52,951 nt of DNA from Nocardia kruczakiae NBRC 101016. GTDB taxonomy: Bacteria; Actinomycetota; Actinomycetes; Mycobacteriales; Mycobacteriaceae. The notes under the pieces are model-generated. The model had not been told where the DNA came from. It worked only from the letters and a program-made list of their open reading frames with translations, and ran no database searches. Of this stretch, positions 8,178 through 16,629 are shown in pieces (the first letter of the stretch is position 1; the number at the start of each line of letters is the position of its first letter). The stretch spans positions 1 to 52,951 of the forward strand of contig NZ_BDBL01000051.1 in NCBI RefSeq assembly GCF_001612965.1, given 5' to 3'. The translations under genes and the position numbers were made by a program.

Positions 8178-10046
8178 GTGCATATCGCGTTCGGGGTTGT
8201 GGCCGTGCTCGCCGTGGCGGTCGCGCTGGCGGCGCTGGCCCGCCGCATCGGCATGGCCGAACCACTGCTGCTCACCGTCGCCGGAGTCGTCGCCTCCTAC
8301 CTGCCGTTCGTCCCGCAGATCGACATCGATCCCGAATGGGTGCTGCTGGGTCTGCTGCCACCGCTGCTGTACACGGCCTCGATCAGCACCTCACTGCTGG
8401 AATTCAAACCGAAGAAGGTGTCGATCACCCTGCTGTCGGTGGGTCTCGTGCTGGCCACCACCTTCGCGGCCGCGGCGGTGGTGTGGCAGTTGCTGCCGGT
8501 GCCGTTCGCGGCCGCGGTCGCACTCGGCGCGATCGTCGCGCCGCCGGATGCGGTGGCCGCCATCGCGGTGGCCCGCCGGGTCGGGATGCCGCGGCGCATC
8601 GTCACCCTGCTCGAGGGCGAATCGCTGTTCAACGACGCCACCGCACTGGTCGCGTTGCGCACCGCGATCGCCGCGATGGCGGGCAGTTTCAGTGTGTGGC
8701 AGGCCGGCGGCGACTTCGTCTACGCGGCCGCCGGCGGCGCGGTCATCGGCATCGCCGCGGCCGCGGTGCTGGTGCTGGTGCGCCGCCGCATCACCGATCC
8801 GGTGCTCGACACCGGCATCTCGTTGCTGGCGCCGTTCGCGGCGTATCTGCCCGCCGAGGCCGCCCACGCCTCCGGTGTGATCGCGGTGGTGGTGTGCGGG
8901 CTGATCCTCGGCCAGGGCGCCCCGGTGTGGCAGTCGGCGGCCTCCCGCGTGGCCGAACGCACGAACTGGCGCACCATCCAATTCCTGCTGGAGAGCGCGG
9001 TCTTCCTGCTGATCGGCCTGCAGGTCCGCCATATCGTCGACGACGCCTGGAACAGCGGACTCGACCACGCCACCATCGTGTTCACCGCGGTCGCCGTGCT
9101 GGTCACCGTCATCGTGGTGCGACCGATCTGGGTCTTTCCCGCCACCTACTTCTCCTGGTTCGTCGAGAGCCGCCCCCGCGGCAAACCCAAACCCACCTGG
9201 ACCGGTCCGGCGGTGGTGGCGTGGGCCGGGATGCGCGGCGTGGTCACCCTCGCCGCGGCCACCCTGCTGCCCGACGACACCCCGCAGCTGGCGACGCTGA
9301 AACTGCTGGCCCTCGTCGTGGTCGGCGGAACGCTTCTGCTGCAGGGTATTTCGCTGCCGGCGCTGGTGCGGGTGCTGCAACTGCGCGGTCCCAGCCGCGC
9401 CGAGGACGCGCTGCAGGAGGCCGCACTGCTGCAGCAGGCCACCACCGCCGGACTCGAGGCCCTCGACGAGGCGGTCGCCCCCGAAACCCCGCCCGAGGTG
9501 GTGGCGAGCCTGCGCGACCGGGTGGCGCGGCGCAGCCACGCGGCGTGGGAACAGCTCGGGCGCGCGGAATCGGTGCGCGTCACTCCCAGCGGCGAATACC
9601 GGCGGCTGCGGCTGGTGATGCTGCACGCCGAACGCGAGGCGGTGCTGCGCGCCCGCGACGGCGGCGGGATCGACCACGAGGTCCTCGAACAGGTGATGAC
9701 CGCGATCGATCTGGAGGAGTCCACGATCGACCGGATCAGCGAGGCCGACGACGACGAGGCCGCCGCTCCCCTGTCGGCCCCGGTCTCCGGCGGCTGCGAG
9801 CACCTCGTCGCCGCCCCGCACACCCATACCCCCGACCATCCCGACTGCTGTTCCGAATGCGTCGCCGAGGGGCTGACGTGGGTGCATCTGCGCATGTGCC
9901 TGACCTGTGGGCATATCGCCTGCTGTGATTCCTCGGTCGGCAACCACGCCACCAAGCACTTCCACGCCTCGGCGCATCCGGTGATGCGCAGTGTGGAGCC
10001 CGGCGAGAAATGGCGCTGGTGTTATGTCGACGAAATCCTGGGCTGA
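8178..10046 (+). CDS. CPA1-type Na+/H+ antiporter with C-terminal UBP zinc finger
   Basis: Residues 1 to about 410 form a CPA1 cation/proton antiporter, with about 12 membrane segments, the ion-binding APPDAVAAIAV segment and the EGESLFNDATALV motif. A cytosolic alpha-helical region follows (about 420-530). The last 85 residues are a UBP-type (ubiquitin-hydrolase-like) zinc finger: CEHL, then CCSEC, MCLTCGHIACCD and the closing HFHASAHPV, giving the expected Cys/His ligand order. The GTG at 8178 begins the first membrane helix directly (VHIAFGVVAV). It is divergent from the SEDS gene. The zinc finger is presumably a regulatory or partner-binding module, since bacteria without Pup/ubiquitin deconjugation by USP have no obvious use for ubiquitin recognition. 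Confidence 0.9.
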   Translation: MHIAFGVVAVLAVAVALAALARRIGMAEPLLLTVAGVVASYLPFVPQIDIDPEWVLLGLLPPLLYTASISTSLLEFKPKKVSITLLSVGLVLATTFAAAAVVWQLLPVPFAAAVALGAIVAPPDAVAAIAVARRVGMPRRIVTLLEGESLFNDATALVALRTAIAAMAGSFSVWQAGGDFVYAAAGGAVIGIAAAAVLVLVRRRITDPVLDTGISLLAPFAAYLPAEAAHASGVIAVVVCGLILGQGAPVWQSAASRVAERTNWRTIQFLLESAVFLLIGLQVRHIVDDAWNSGLDHATIVFTAVAVLVTVIVVRPIWVFPATYFSWFVESRPRGKPKPTWTGPAVVAWAGMRGVVTLAAATLLPDDTPQLATLKLLALVVVGGTLLLQGISLPALVRVLQLRGPSRAEDALQEAALLQQATTAGLEALDEAVAPETPPEVVASLRDRVARRSHAAWEQLGRAESVRVTPSGEYRRLRLVMLHAEREAVLRARDGGGIDHEVLEQVMTAIDLEESTIDRISEADDDEAAAPLSAPVSGGCEHLVAAPHTHTPDHPDCCSECVAEGLTWVHLRMCLTCGHIACCDSSVGNHATKHFHASAHPVMRSVEPGEKWRWCYVDEILG

Positions 10047-10053
10047 ACCCACC

Positions 10054-10070
10054 CGTTACGCTCGGTAACG
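10054..10070. promoter_or_regulatory. Palindrome at TetR gene start (candidate operator)
   Basis: CGTTAC and GTAACG form perfect 6-bp arms around a 5-bp spacer. The right arm shares its last base with the GTG of the TetR gene, and the site begins 8 bp after the antiporter stop. A TetR dimer bound here would cover the initiation region, which fits autorepression, but the site is short. Confidence 0.4.
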
Positions 10071-10696
10071 TGCGCACAGGTCAGGACTCCGCCGACAACG
10101 ACACCCGCATCTGGGGTGGTACCACGCTCACCGAGCGCCGCGAGGCGCGCCGGACCGCGTTGCTGGAGGCCGCGTTGGACCTGATCGGCGAGGCCGGGGC
10201 GGGTGCGGTCACCATGCGCGCGGTGTGCCGGCGCGCGGGGCTCACCGACCGCTACTTCTACGAAAGTTTCACCGGCCGCGACGATCTGCTGGACGTGCTC
10301 TACCGGCAGGTCGCCGACGACTTCCGCGAACCGATGACCTCCTTCGCCGCGGCCGCCGATCCCGACCGCGACCGCGAACTGGCCAGGGTGCTGGTCGACA
10401 AGGTGCTCGCCGATCCCCGCAAATCGCGGCTGTTCCTGGTCGAACCGTATTCGAGCACCGGTTTGGGCCAGACCACGATCGCGGTGATGCCGACGTTCAC
10501 CCGGCTCATCCAGGATCATCTGTTCACCGATATCGATGATCCGATGCGGCGGCGGATGGCCGCGGTCACCATGGCCTCGGGCAATGCCGGACTGTTCGCG
10601 GCCTGGCTCAACGGCTCGCTGCGCGCCGACCGCGATCAGGTGGTGGACCATCTGGTCGCGGTGATCGGGGCGTATCGGTCGATGTATCGCGACTGA
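10070..10696 (+). CDS. TetR-family transcriptional regulator
   Basis: The 208-residue protein has a TetR N-terminal DNA-binding domain: RRTALLEAALDLIGEAGAGAVTMRAV leads into the recognition helix region CRRAGLTDRYFYESFTGRDDLL. The C-terminal ligand domain is not assignable. The GTG at 10070 was chosen because the preceding in-frame residues lie within the antiporter coding region and because translation from here puts the HTH at the usual distance (about residues 30-60). It follows the antiporter by 23 bp on the same strand, so it may be co-transcribed and may regulate it, although a palindrome at its own start suggests autoregulation. Confidence 0.85.
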   Translation: MRTGQDSADNDTRIWGGTTLTERREARRTALLEAALDLIGEAGAGAVTMRAVCRRAGLTDRYFYESFTGRDDLLDVLYRQVADDFREPMTSFAAAADPDRDRELARVLVDKVLADPRKSRLFLVEPYSSTGLGQTTIAVMPTFTRLIQDHLFTDIDDPMRRRMAAVTMASGNAGLFAAWLNGSLRADRDQVVDHLVAVIGAYRSMYRD

Positions 10697-10782
10697 CTTG
10701 CGGCCCCGGGCCGATGAATTCCGGCGGCGGCGCTCGTCTGTCTCCGTGAGAGCCCGTGCAGGAGAGTCGAAGGAGCGACGAG

Positions 10783-11382
10783 ATGGCGGCAGTGGTGTGC
10801 GGAGCGAGTATGTCGCTCGACGGATATATCGCCGGGCCGGAGGAATCCGGATTCGAGCATCTGTTCGCGTGGTACGAGGCCGGTGACCACGCCTACCCGA
10901 GTACCCATCCGGAGTTGCGATTCTCGATGACCGAGGTCGACCACGACCATGTCGCGGCCTATCTCGACGCGGTCGGTGTGTTCGTGGTCGGGCGCCGGCT
11001 GTTCGACCTCACCGACGGCTGGGGCGGGATCCACCCGTTCGACCGGCCGATAGTCGTTGTCACCCACCGCATTCCGCAGCAGTGGATCGACTCGCATCCC
11101 GGGGCGCCGTTCACCTTCGTCACCGACGGCATCGAGGCCGCGATCGAGCGCGCGGCGGTGCTCGCCGGCGACCGGGCGGTGGGCGTCAACGGCGGCTCGA
11201 TGGCCCGCCAGGCGCTCGACGCCGGACTGCTCGACGAGATCTGGATCGATCTGGTGCCGGTGCTGCTCGGCGGCGGCACACCGATGTTCGATCATCTCGG
11301 CGCCGCACCGCATCTGCTGGAGGATCCGGTTGTCGTGGCGGGTAGCCGGGTCACTCACCTGCGTTACCGGGTGCGCCGCTGA
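10783..11382 (+). CDS. Dihydrofolate reductase/RibD-C-like reductase
   Basis: The 199-residue protein belongs to the RibD C-terminal/DHFR-like family: VVCGASMSLDGYIAGP at the N-terminus, VVGRRLFDLTDGW in the middle and GVNGGSMARQALDAGLLDEIWIDLVPVLLGGGTPMF at the nucleotide-binding end (shown here as separate motifs of one region). These are NADPH-dependent reductases, most of unknown substrate. AAGGAG lies 7 nt before the ATG at 10783. It stands alone between two TetR genes that point in different directions; no metabolic context is evident. It could be a stand-alone folate-like reductase or a xenobiotic reductase. Confidence 0.85.
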   Translation: MAAVVCGASMSLDGYIAGPEESGFEHLFAWYEAGDHAYPSTHPELRFSMTEVDHDHVAAYLDAVGVFVVGRRLFDLTDGWGGIHPFDRPIVVVTHRIPQQWIDSHPGAPFTFVTDGIEAAIERAAVLAGDRAVGVNGGSMARQALDAGLLDEIWIDLVPVLLGGGTPMFDHLGAAPHLLEDPVVVAGSRVTHLRYRVRR

Positions 11383-12188
11383 GTTGCGGGGTGCGGCGAC
11401 GCGTCCGGCTCCTCCTGCGGTGGGGTACGGGGGCGTGGGGTACCGGGGCGGCCCGGATCGGCCGTGGGCGGCTCACCCAGGCGCGCGGCCATCCCGTCCA
11501 GGACGCAGACCAGCCCGAAGTCGAACGCCAGCGCCCGCGCCACTTCCGGATCCTGCGGTAGCGCGTCGCGGTAGTCGGCGCGCAGTTGCGGATAGTCCGC
11601 GGCCAGCTGGTCCATCGAGGCGAGCACCGATTGGTGGTCGACCTCGCCGCCGACGGCCTTGCGGTAGGTCAATTCCGGAATCACCTGTCCCAGAATGAAA
11701 CTCATCACCAGGGCGGTGGCCAGGTAGACGTCGGTGCCGGCGAATCCGGCCCGCAGGCAGGTGCGGCGCAACCGGTCGGTGAGCGCGAAGGCGTTCGGGC
11801 CGACGCTGGGCAACTGTCCCAGCAGGCTCGCCGCCCACGGATGCGATCGGATGGTGGCGCGCAGGCTGTAGGCGAAGGTGGTGAACACCTCCCGCCAGTT
11901 CGCGTGGTCGGGATCGGGTGTCTCGACCAGGCCCCACACCTCGTCGAGCGCCAATTCCAGGAGCTCGTCCTTGTTGGCCACGTACCAGTAGAGGCTGGTC
12001 GCGCCGGCGTTGAGGCGCGCGCCGAGTTTGCGCATGCTCAGCGCGTCGAGGCCGTCGGCGTCGAGCAGTTCCACAGTGGCCGCCACGATCTGATCGCGGG
12101 TCAGCCCCGACCTTTTGGGCGGGCGGGCCTGCCGCGTCCACACCGAGCTGAACGGTTTGGTCACGGCACCACTGTAATTGCCTCGCAC
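11364..12188 (-). CDS. TetR-family repressor (TetR_C type) of the adjacent efflux pump
   Basis: The protein has about 274 residues (or 266 from the in-frame GTG at 12164). It has the classical HTH (LSMRKLGARLNAGATSLYWYVANKDELLELALDEV, positions about 50-84, read in pieces) and a C-terminal domain of the tetracycline-repressor type. The tail is a Pro/Arg-rich extension. The gene overlaps the 3' end of the plus-strand reductase by 19 bp. It is divergent from the DHA2 transporter at 12218, separated by 29 bp that carry a promoter and an imperfect inverted repeat, the classic layout of a drug-responsive repressor and its pump. Confidence 0.85.
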   Translation of the reverse strand: MRGNYSGAVTKPFSSVWTRQARPPKRSGLTRDQIVAATVELLDADGLDALSMRKLGARLNAGATSLYWYVANKDELLELALDEVWGLVETPDPDHANWREVFTTFAYSLRATIRSHPWAASLLGQLPSVGPNAFALTDRLRRTCLRAGFAGTDVYLATALVMSFILGQVIPELTYRKAVGGEVDHQSVLASMDQLAADYPQLRADYRDALPQDPEVARALAFDFGLVCVLDGMAARLGEPPTADPGRPGTPRPRTPPQEEPDASPHPATQRRTR

Positions 12189-12233
12189 ACTGTTCGAGTT
12201 TATCGTACGCTGCTCGAGTGGAATCGAACACTG
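12178..12233 (+). promoter_or_regulatory. Promoter and operator between tetR and DHA2 pump
   Basis: TTGCCT (12178-12183) and TATCGT (12201-12206) are separated by 17 bp and point at the GTG at 12218, so the pump mRNA is probably leaderless or nearly so. An inverted repeat, CACTGTTCGA (12188-12197) with TCGAACACTG (12224-12233), 9 of 10 bases matching, flanks the -10 and the start codon and is the likely repressor site. Confidence 0.55.
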
Positions 12234-13699
12234 TACGAGAATCCGCCGAGACGCCCTCGCGCGATCCCCGCCGCTGGTGGATCCTGGGTGTGCTCTGCCT
12301 GTCCCTGCTGGTGCTGATGATCGACGGCACCGTCCTCAACCTGGCCATCCCGTCACTGATCCGGGAACTGGGCGCGAGCCCGTCCGACATCCAGTGGATC
12401 CTCGACGCCTACGTCCTGGTCTTCGCCGGACTCCTGCTCACCGCCGGCAGCCTGTCCGACCGGTTCGGCCGCCGCCGCATGCTCATCACCGGACTCGCGG
12501 TGTTCGGCGCGGCCTCACTGCTGGCGGTCCTGGCCAGCGAACCGTGGCAGGTAATCGCCGCTCGCGCCGCGATGGGTGTGGGCGGGTCGCTGCTCATGCC
12601 CTCGACCCTGTCGATCCTGATGACTACCTTCGAGGAGGACGAACGCCGCAAGGCGATGGCCGGCTGGTCGACGGTGTCGATGGTCGGCATCGTGCTCGGC
12701 CCCACCCTGGGCGGCTTTCTGTTGCAGCACTTCTGGTGGGGGTCGGTGTTCCTGCTCAACATCCCCGTCGCGATCGTCGCCATCATCGCCGCGGTGGTGC
12801 TGATGCCCGAAACCTATGGACAGCAACGCCCCGTCGACCTCGTCGGCGTGCTGCTGTCGATCGCGGCGCTCACCGCGACCGTCTACGTGATCATCGAACG
12901 CGAATGGAACATCCCCGTCATCGCGCTCGCGGTGGTGACCGCGGCCGGATTCACCTACTGGGAGTACCGCTCGCCGCATCCGATGCTGCCGCTGGCGGTG
13001 TTCCGCAATCGTGACTTCACCGGCACCTGCCTGACACTGCTGCTGATGGTGTTCGGCATGGGCGCGGTGATGCTGATGCTCACCCAGTACCTGCAGTTCG
13101 TCCTCGGATACGGCCCGATGAAAGCCGGGCTGGCGCTGCTGCCCTACGCCGTGGCCGCGACGGTGTGCAACGGACTGGGCGCCACCCTCGGCAAGAAGCT
13201 GAGCAACAAGACCCTCATCGTCGCGGGCTTGGCGGTGATGGCCGGGGCGTTCGTCATCCTCGCCAACGCCGACAGCTACGCGTGGGTGCTCACCTCGATG
13301 CTGGTGATGGGCGTCGGTGGCGGTTTGGCCGGTCCCGCAGCCTATGCCGCGATCATGAGCGCGATCCCGCTCGAGCACGCCGGCGTCGGCTCGGCGATGA
13401 ACGACACCATCCAGCAGGTGGGTATGGCGGTCAGCATCGCGGTGCTGGGCAGTGTGCTGGCGGGCGTGTTCACCTCGCACATGCCGGCCGACGTCCCGGC
13501 GGCGGCGCGGGAGAACATCGGCAACGCGTTCGCTCTCGGCTTCGGCGAACCGGCGAAGTCGGCGTTCACCACGGCCATGTCCTACGGAGCGTGGATCAGC
13601 GCCGGTTTCAGCCTCGCGGCCGCGCTGCTGGGCCTGGTGCTGCTGCGCCATCGCGCCGCGCAGCCGGCGCCGCACCCCGAACCGGCACAGGCGAACTGA
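12218..13699 (+). CDS. DHA2-family (EmrB/QacA-like) MFS drug efflux transporter
   Basis: The 493-residue transporter has about 14 hydrophobic segments, the length and topology of the DHA2 drug:H+ antiporters. The motif LIDGTVLNLAIPSL in helix 1, the loop GSLSDRFGRRRM (MFS motif A) and GIVLGPTLGGFL (motif C, antiporter signature) are all present. The start is the GTG at 12218. A divergent TetR repressor shares its promoter region. The stop lies 7 bp from the stop of the convergent unknown gene; the 12-bp palindrome TGAACCGGTTCA (13697-13708) contains both stop codons. Confidence 0.92.
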   Translation: MESNTVRESAETPSRDPRRWWILGVLCLSLLVLMIDGTVLNLAIPSLIRELGASPSDIQWILDAYVLVFAGLLLTAGSLSDRFGRRRMLITGLAVFGAASLLAVLASEPWQVIAARAAMGVGGSLLMPSTLSILMTTFEEDERRKAMAGWSTVSMVGIVLGPTLGGFLLQHFWWGSVFLLNIPVAIVAIIAAVVLMPETYGQQRPVDLVGVLLSIAALTATVYVIIEREWNIPVIALAVVTAAGFTYWEYRSPHPMLPLAVFRNRDFTGTCLTLLLMVFGMGAVMLMLTQYLQFVLGYGPMKAGLALLPYAVAATVCNGLGATLGKKLSNKTLIVAGLAVMAGAFVILANADSYAWVLTSMLVMGVGGGLAGPAAYAAIMSAIPLEHAGVGSAMNDTIQQVGMAVSIAVLGSVLAGVFTSHMPADVPAAARENIGNAFALGFGEPAKSAFTTAMSYGAWISAGFSLAAALLGLVLLRHRAAQPAPHPEPAQAN

Positions 13700-13705
13700 A
13701 CCGGT

Positions 13706-14293
13706 TCACGCCACGGCACGCGGATCGGTCCCCGCAGCGCGCGCGGGGACCGATACCGTTGGACGCGAGGCATTGCCGGGTAGCCACCGGGAAAACCGTT
13801 CCACCACCGTCAGCGCACCCAACCGGGCGTATCCGGCCAGCACGCTTTCGGCCAGCGTCATATCGTCCTCGGGCAACCCGTAGACGGAGACGAACAGACC
13901 ACGCCGCGCCCCCTGCGCGAGCGCCCCGCGGCCCGCGCTCGGCAGCACCGTCTCCTCGACCAGCGCCGGACATCCCGAATGCAGCACGAGCGCGGCCTGC
14001 ACCCCGAGCGACAGATCGCGAATACGCGGACGATGCCCTGCCGCCGCCGCGCCGATCAGCGAGCCCGGCAGCAACTCCGCGCCGTCCAGATACCCCGGCT
14101 CGACCGCCCGCCAGCGCTGCACGGGCGGAAAATGATCACAGTCCGGGCGCCCCGACCACCGTCGATACGCCCGCTCCAGCAGCACCTGAGTCGCGTCGCG
14201 GCAGCCGGATTCGTTCGTGACCACGGCCAGCATCCGCAGTTGCCGGCACCGCAGCCGGTCGGGCCGCACCCGTTCGATATCGGCGATACTCAT
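13706..14293 (-). CDS. Hypothetical cytosolic protein, second gene of an unknown pair
   Basis: I do not recognise this 195-residue protein. It has no signal peptide or membrane helix. Visible features are four dispersed Cys residues, an N-terminal MSIADIERVRPDRLRCRQ and a central hydrophobic stretch (LGVQAALVLHSGCPALVEET) about 110-130 residues in. The ATG at 14293 overlaps the stop of the upstream small membrane-protein gene (ATGA), so the two are translationally coupled; the longer open frame upstream is a shadow of that gene. Codon use looks normal for the genome. Confidence 0.65.
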   Translation of the reverse strand: MSIADIERVRPDRLRCRQLRMLAVVTNESGCRDATQVLLERAYRRWSGRPDCDHFPPVQRWRAVEPGYLDGAELLPGSLIGAAAAGHRPRIRDLSLGVQAALVLHSGCPALVEETVLPSAGRGALAQGARRGLFVSVYGLPEDDMTLAESVLAGYARLGALTVVERFSRWLPGNASRPTVSVPARAAGTDPRAVA

Positions 14294-14670
14294 AGCCCAC
14301 CTCCACCGTCGAAGTCGGAGCGCACCGATTCGGTCCGCACCGCCGACACGCCGCGCACGCGTCCCGGCGCCGCGGTGTGGGCCCGCCGCCACGCCGAGAC
14401 GAACAGGGCGAAACCGCTCGCCACGGCGACGATCACGGCGAGCATCGCCAGCACCAGTGGTGTCGTCGCCGCCGCGTCGGTGCGGCCCGCGCCACTGGCG
14501 CGAATCAGCATCGCCGCGAGCAGGGGTCCGAGCAGGGCCAGTCCGGCGGCGGTGAGCAGCAGGCCGCCGGTGGTCAACGCTTCCGGGGTCAGTGATGCGC
14601 GAACGGTCGTGACGGTTTTCGCTCCCATCGACCCGGTTCGCGATCCCAGCAAACTCTTGCGCAACGGCAT
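14290..14670 (-). CDS. Small two-helix membrane protein
   Basis: This is a 126-residue protein with two strongly hydrophobic segments (about 32-60 and 70-92) separated by a short Arg/Asp-containing loop. The rest is polar, with a Gly-rich C-terminus. AAAGGGG lies just before the ATG at 14670, supporting the start. It is coupled by ATGA overlap to the unknown gene downstream. I recognise no family. The layout (small membrane protein followed by a cytosolic partner) suggests that the products act together. Confidence 0.65.
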   Translation of the reverse strand: MPLRKSLLGSRTGSMGAKTVTTVRASLTPEALTTGGLLLTAAGLALLGPLLAAMLIRASGAGRTDAAATTPLVLAMLAVIVAVASGFALFVSAWRRAHTAAPGRVRGVSAVRTESVRSDFDGGGGL

Positions 14671-14834
14671 GACCGCCCCTTTCGTTCACCCGCTCGTCAG
14701 TGCATTTGAACTGGGAATTTAAAAGTACAACTCGAATCGCCACGGGTTCATCCACCGTGATCCAACTGTCACCGGAACGTTGGCAGCTATGCAGCAGCGA
14801 TCGATGCGGCGCCTCGGGCTAGGGCGATGAAATG

Positions 14835-14883
14835 CCGCATGCCGCCCGGGCGGACCCGAAGGTCACGCCCGGACGGCATGCGG
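14835..14883 (-). terminator. Long hairpin terminator downstream of DHA2 gene
   Basis: Arms 14835-14852 and 14866-14883 match at 17 of 18 bases, and inside them GACC and GGTC pair around a CGAA tetraloop, with one bulged A. It lies 36 bp after the minus-strand transporter stop. The following minus-strand sequence (ATTTCATC) has only a weak T-run, as is usual for GC-rich actinobacteria. Confidence 0.7.
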
Positions 14884-14918
14884 TGCGTCCGTGCAGCCGA
14901 TGCACGGTCACTCGGCGG

Positions 14919-16460
14919 TCAGTGCCCCATCAGCACCGGCGCATCGGCACCTTCCTGGGGCAGTTTCGGTTTGGAGCGCGGCAGGAACGCCGCCGGGATC
15001 AGCGTCACCAGAACCAGCACCAGGGCGACGATGTAGGTGTGCGCGTAGGCGGTGGCGGCCTGATCGAATCCGGTGTCGAGCTGCTCGGGCGGCAGCTTCT
15101 GCGCGATGGTCGGATCGAACTGCGATCCGATCGCCGCCTGTGCCAGCGGACGGTTCTCCAGCATGTTGGTCAGCAGCACCGACATGATCGCGGTACCGAT
15201 CGAACCGGCCGCCTGATTGACGATGTTCATCAAGGTCGAACCGCGCGCCACCTGCGCGTGGGTCAGCGTCTGGATCGCGGCGGTCATGGTCGGCATCATC
15301 GTGCAGCCCATACCCAGACCCATCACGAACAGCGCCACACACATCAACGGCAGCGACGTATCGGCCGTGAGCTGGGTGAAGAACACCATGCTCACCGCGA
15401 TGACGGCCAGACCGCTCATCACCACCTTGCCTGGGCCGATCTTGTCGACCAGTTTGCCGCCGATCGGCATGGTGAGCATCGCACCCAAACCCTGTGGCGC
15501 GATGAGCAATCCGGTCACCAGCGTCGACTTCCCCTGCACCTGCTGCAGATAGCTGGGCAGCAGCAGACCGGAACCGAAGAACGCCACCGCGAAGAACACC
15601 GCGGTCAGCACGGCGAAGGTCAGCTGGCGATTGCGGAACAGATGCAGATCGATCAGCGGATGTTCGGTGCGCAACGCGTGGAAGACGAAACCGACCATCA
15701 GCACCAGGCCGATCGCGGCCGGCACCAGCACCCGCGCCGAGGCCACCGTGTGCTGTTCGGGAATCGAGGACACCCCGAACAGGAACAGCGCCAATCCCGG
15801 TGAGGCGAGCAGCATCCCGAGGAAGTCGAACGATTCCGAGGGTTCGGGCCGGTCCGACGGCAGGACCACGACCGCCAGGATCAACGCGACCACACCGACG
15901 GGCAGGTTGATCAGGAAGATCCAGTGCCAGCTGAAACTGCCGATCAGCCAGCCACCGAGAATCGGCCCGAGGATCGGGCCCAGCAGCATCGGCACACCCA
16001 GGACCGCCATCACCCGGCCGATCCGCTGCGGTCCGGCCGCGTGGGTCATGATCGTCATACCCAGCGGCATCAGCATGCCGCCGCCGAGGCCCTGCACGAC
16101 GCGGAACGCGATGAGCGACTCGATGTTCCAGGCCGTGGAGCACAGCACCGAGCCGAGGATGAAGAACGTCAGGGCCAGGATGTAGAGACGTTTGGTGCCG
16201 AAGCGGTCGGCGGCCCAGCCGGTCAGCGGGATCACGCTGGCCAGGGCCAGGGTGTAGCCGGTCATCGTCCAGGCCGCGATGGCGTAGCTGGTGTCGAATT
16301 CGTGCTGGAACGTCGGCAGCGCGACGGTCACGACGGTCACGTCCAGGATCGACATGATCGCGCCGAGCACGACCACACCGGCTACCTTGAACACGGCGGC
16401 ATCGAGTGAGTCGGACGCGGGATCCGACGTCGCCGCAGGAATATCCGGAGGAGAGGTCAC
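14919..16460 (-). CDS. DHA2-family MFS multidrug transporter
   Basis: The 513-residue protein has about 14 membrane segments. It carries MSILDVTVVTVALPTF in helix 1, GWAADRFGTKRLY (MFS motif A) and GPILGPILGGWL (motif C), all typical of EmrB/QacA exporters. The ATG at 16460 is the first in frame. There is no adjacent regulator: the upstream neighbour, across 170 bp, is the NfeD-like/flotillin operon. It is not closely similar to the DHA2 pump at 12218, so the two are not a recent duplication. Confidence 0.92.
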   Translation of the reverse strand: MTSPPDIPAATSDPASDSLDAAVFKVAGVVVLGAIMSILDVTVVTVALPTFQHEFDTSYAIAAWTMTGYTLALASVIPLTGWAADRFGTKRLYILALTFFILGSVLCSTAWNIESLIAFRVVQGLGGGMLMPLGMTIMTHAAGPQRIGRVMAVLGVPMLLGPILGPILGGWLIGSFSWHWIFLINLPVGVVALILAVVVLPSDRPEPSESFDFLGMLLASPGLALFLFGVSSIPEQHTVASARVLVPAAIGLVLMVGFVFHALRTEHPLIDLHLFRNRQLTFAVLTAVFFAVAFFGSGLLLPSYLQQVQGKSTLVTGLLIAPQGLGAMLTMPIGGKLVDKIGPGKVVMSGLAVIAVSMVFFTQLTADTSLPLMCVALFVMGLGMGCTMMPTMTAAIQTLTHAQVARGSTLMNIVNQAAGSIGTAIMSVLLTNMLENRPLAQAAIGSQFDPTIAQKLPPEQLDTGFDQAATAYAHTYIVALVLVLVTLIPAAFLPRSKPKLPQEGADAPVLMGH

Positions 16461-16629
16461 CGCTTCAGCCTGCCAGGTGACCGATCGCTTGACCAGACCC
16501 GGTTCCCAGGGGAGGTCATATCGAAACCTCCCACTTTTCGCGCCCGATTCGTCCGTTCCTGCCGTTGTCTTGCCGTCCCGCGCACACCCTGCGCGCCCGC
16601 ACTACATTGGTTCCCATCCCGTTCATTCG

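Noticed and set aside
8391..10052. 553-codon minus-strand frame opposite the antiporter
   Set aside because: Gly/Gln/His-rich shadow without motifs; the plus-strand gene is clearly coding.
13697..13708. TGAACCGGTTCA palindrome as an operator
   Set aside because: It lies between two convergent stop codons, so its symmetry partly follows from the two TGA codons; too short to act as a terminator.
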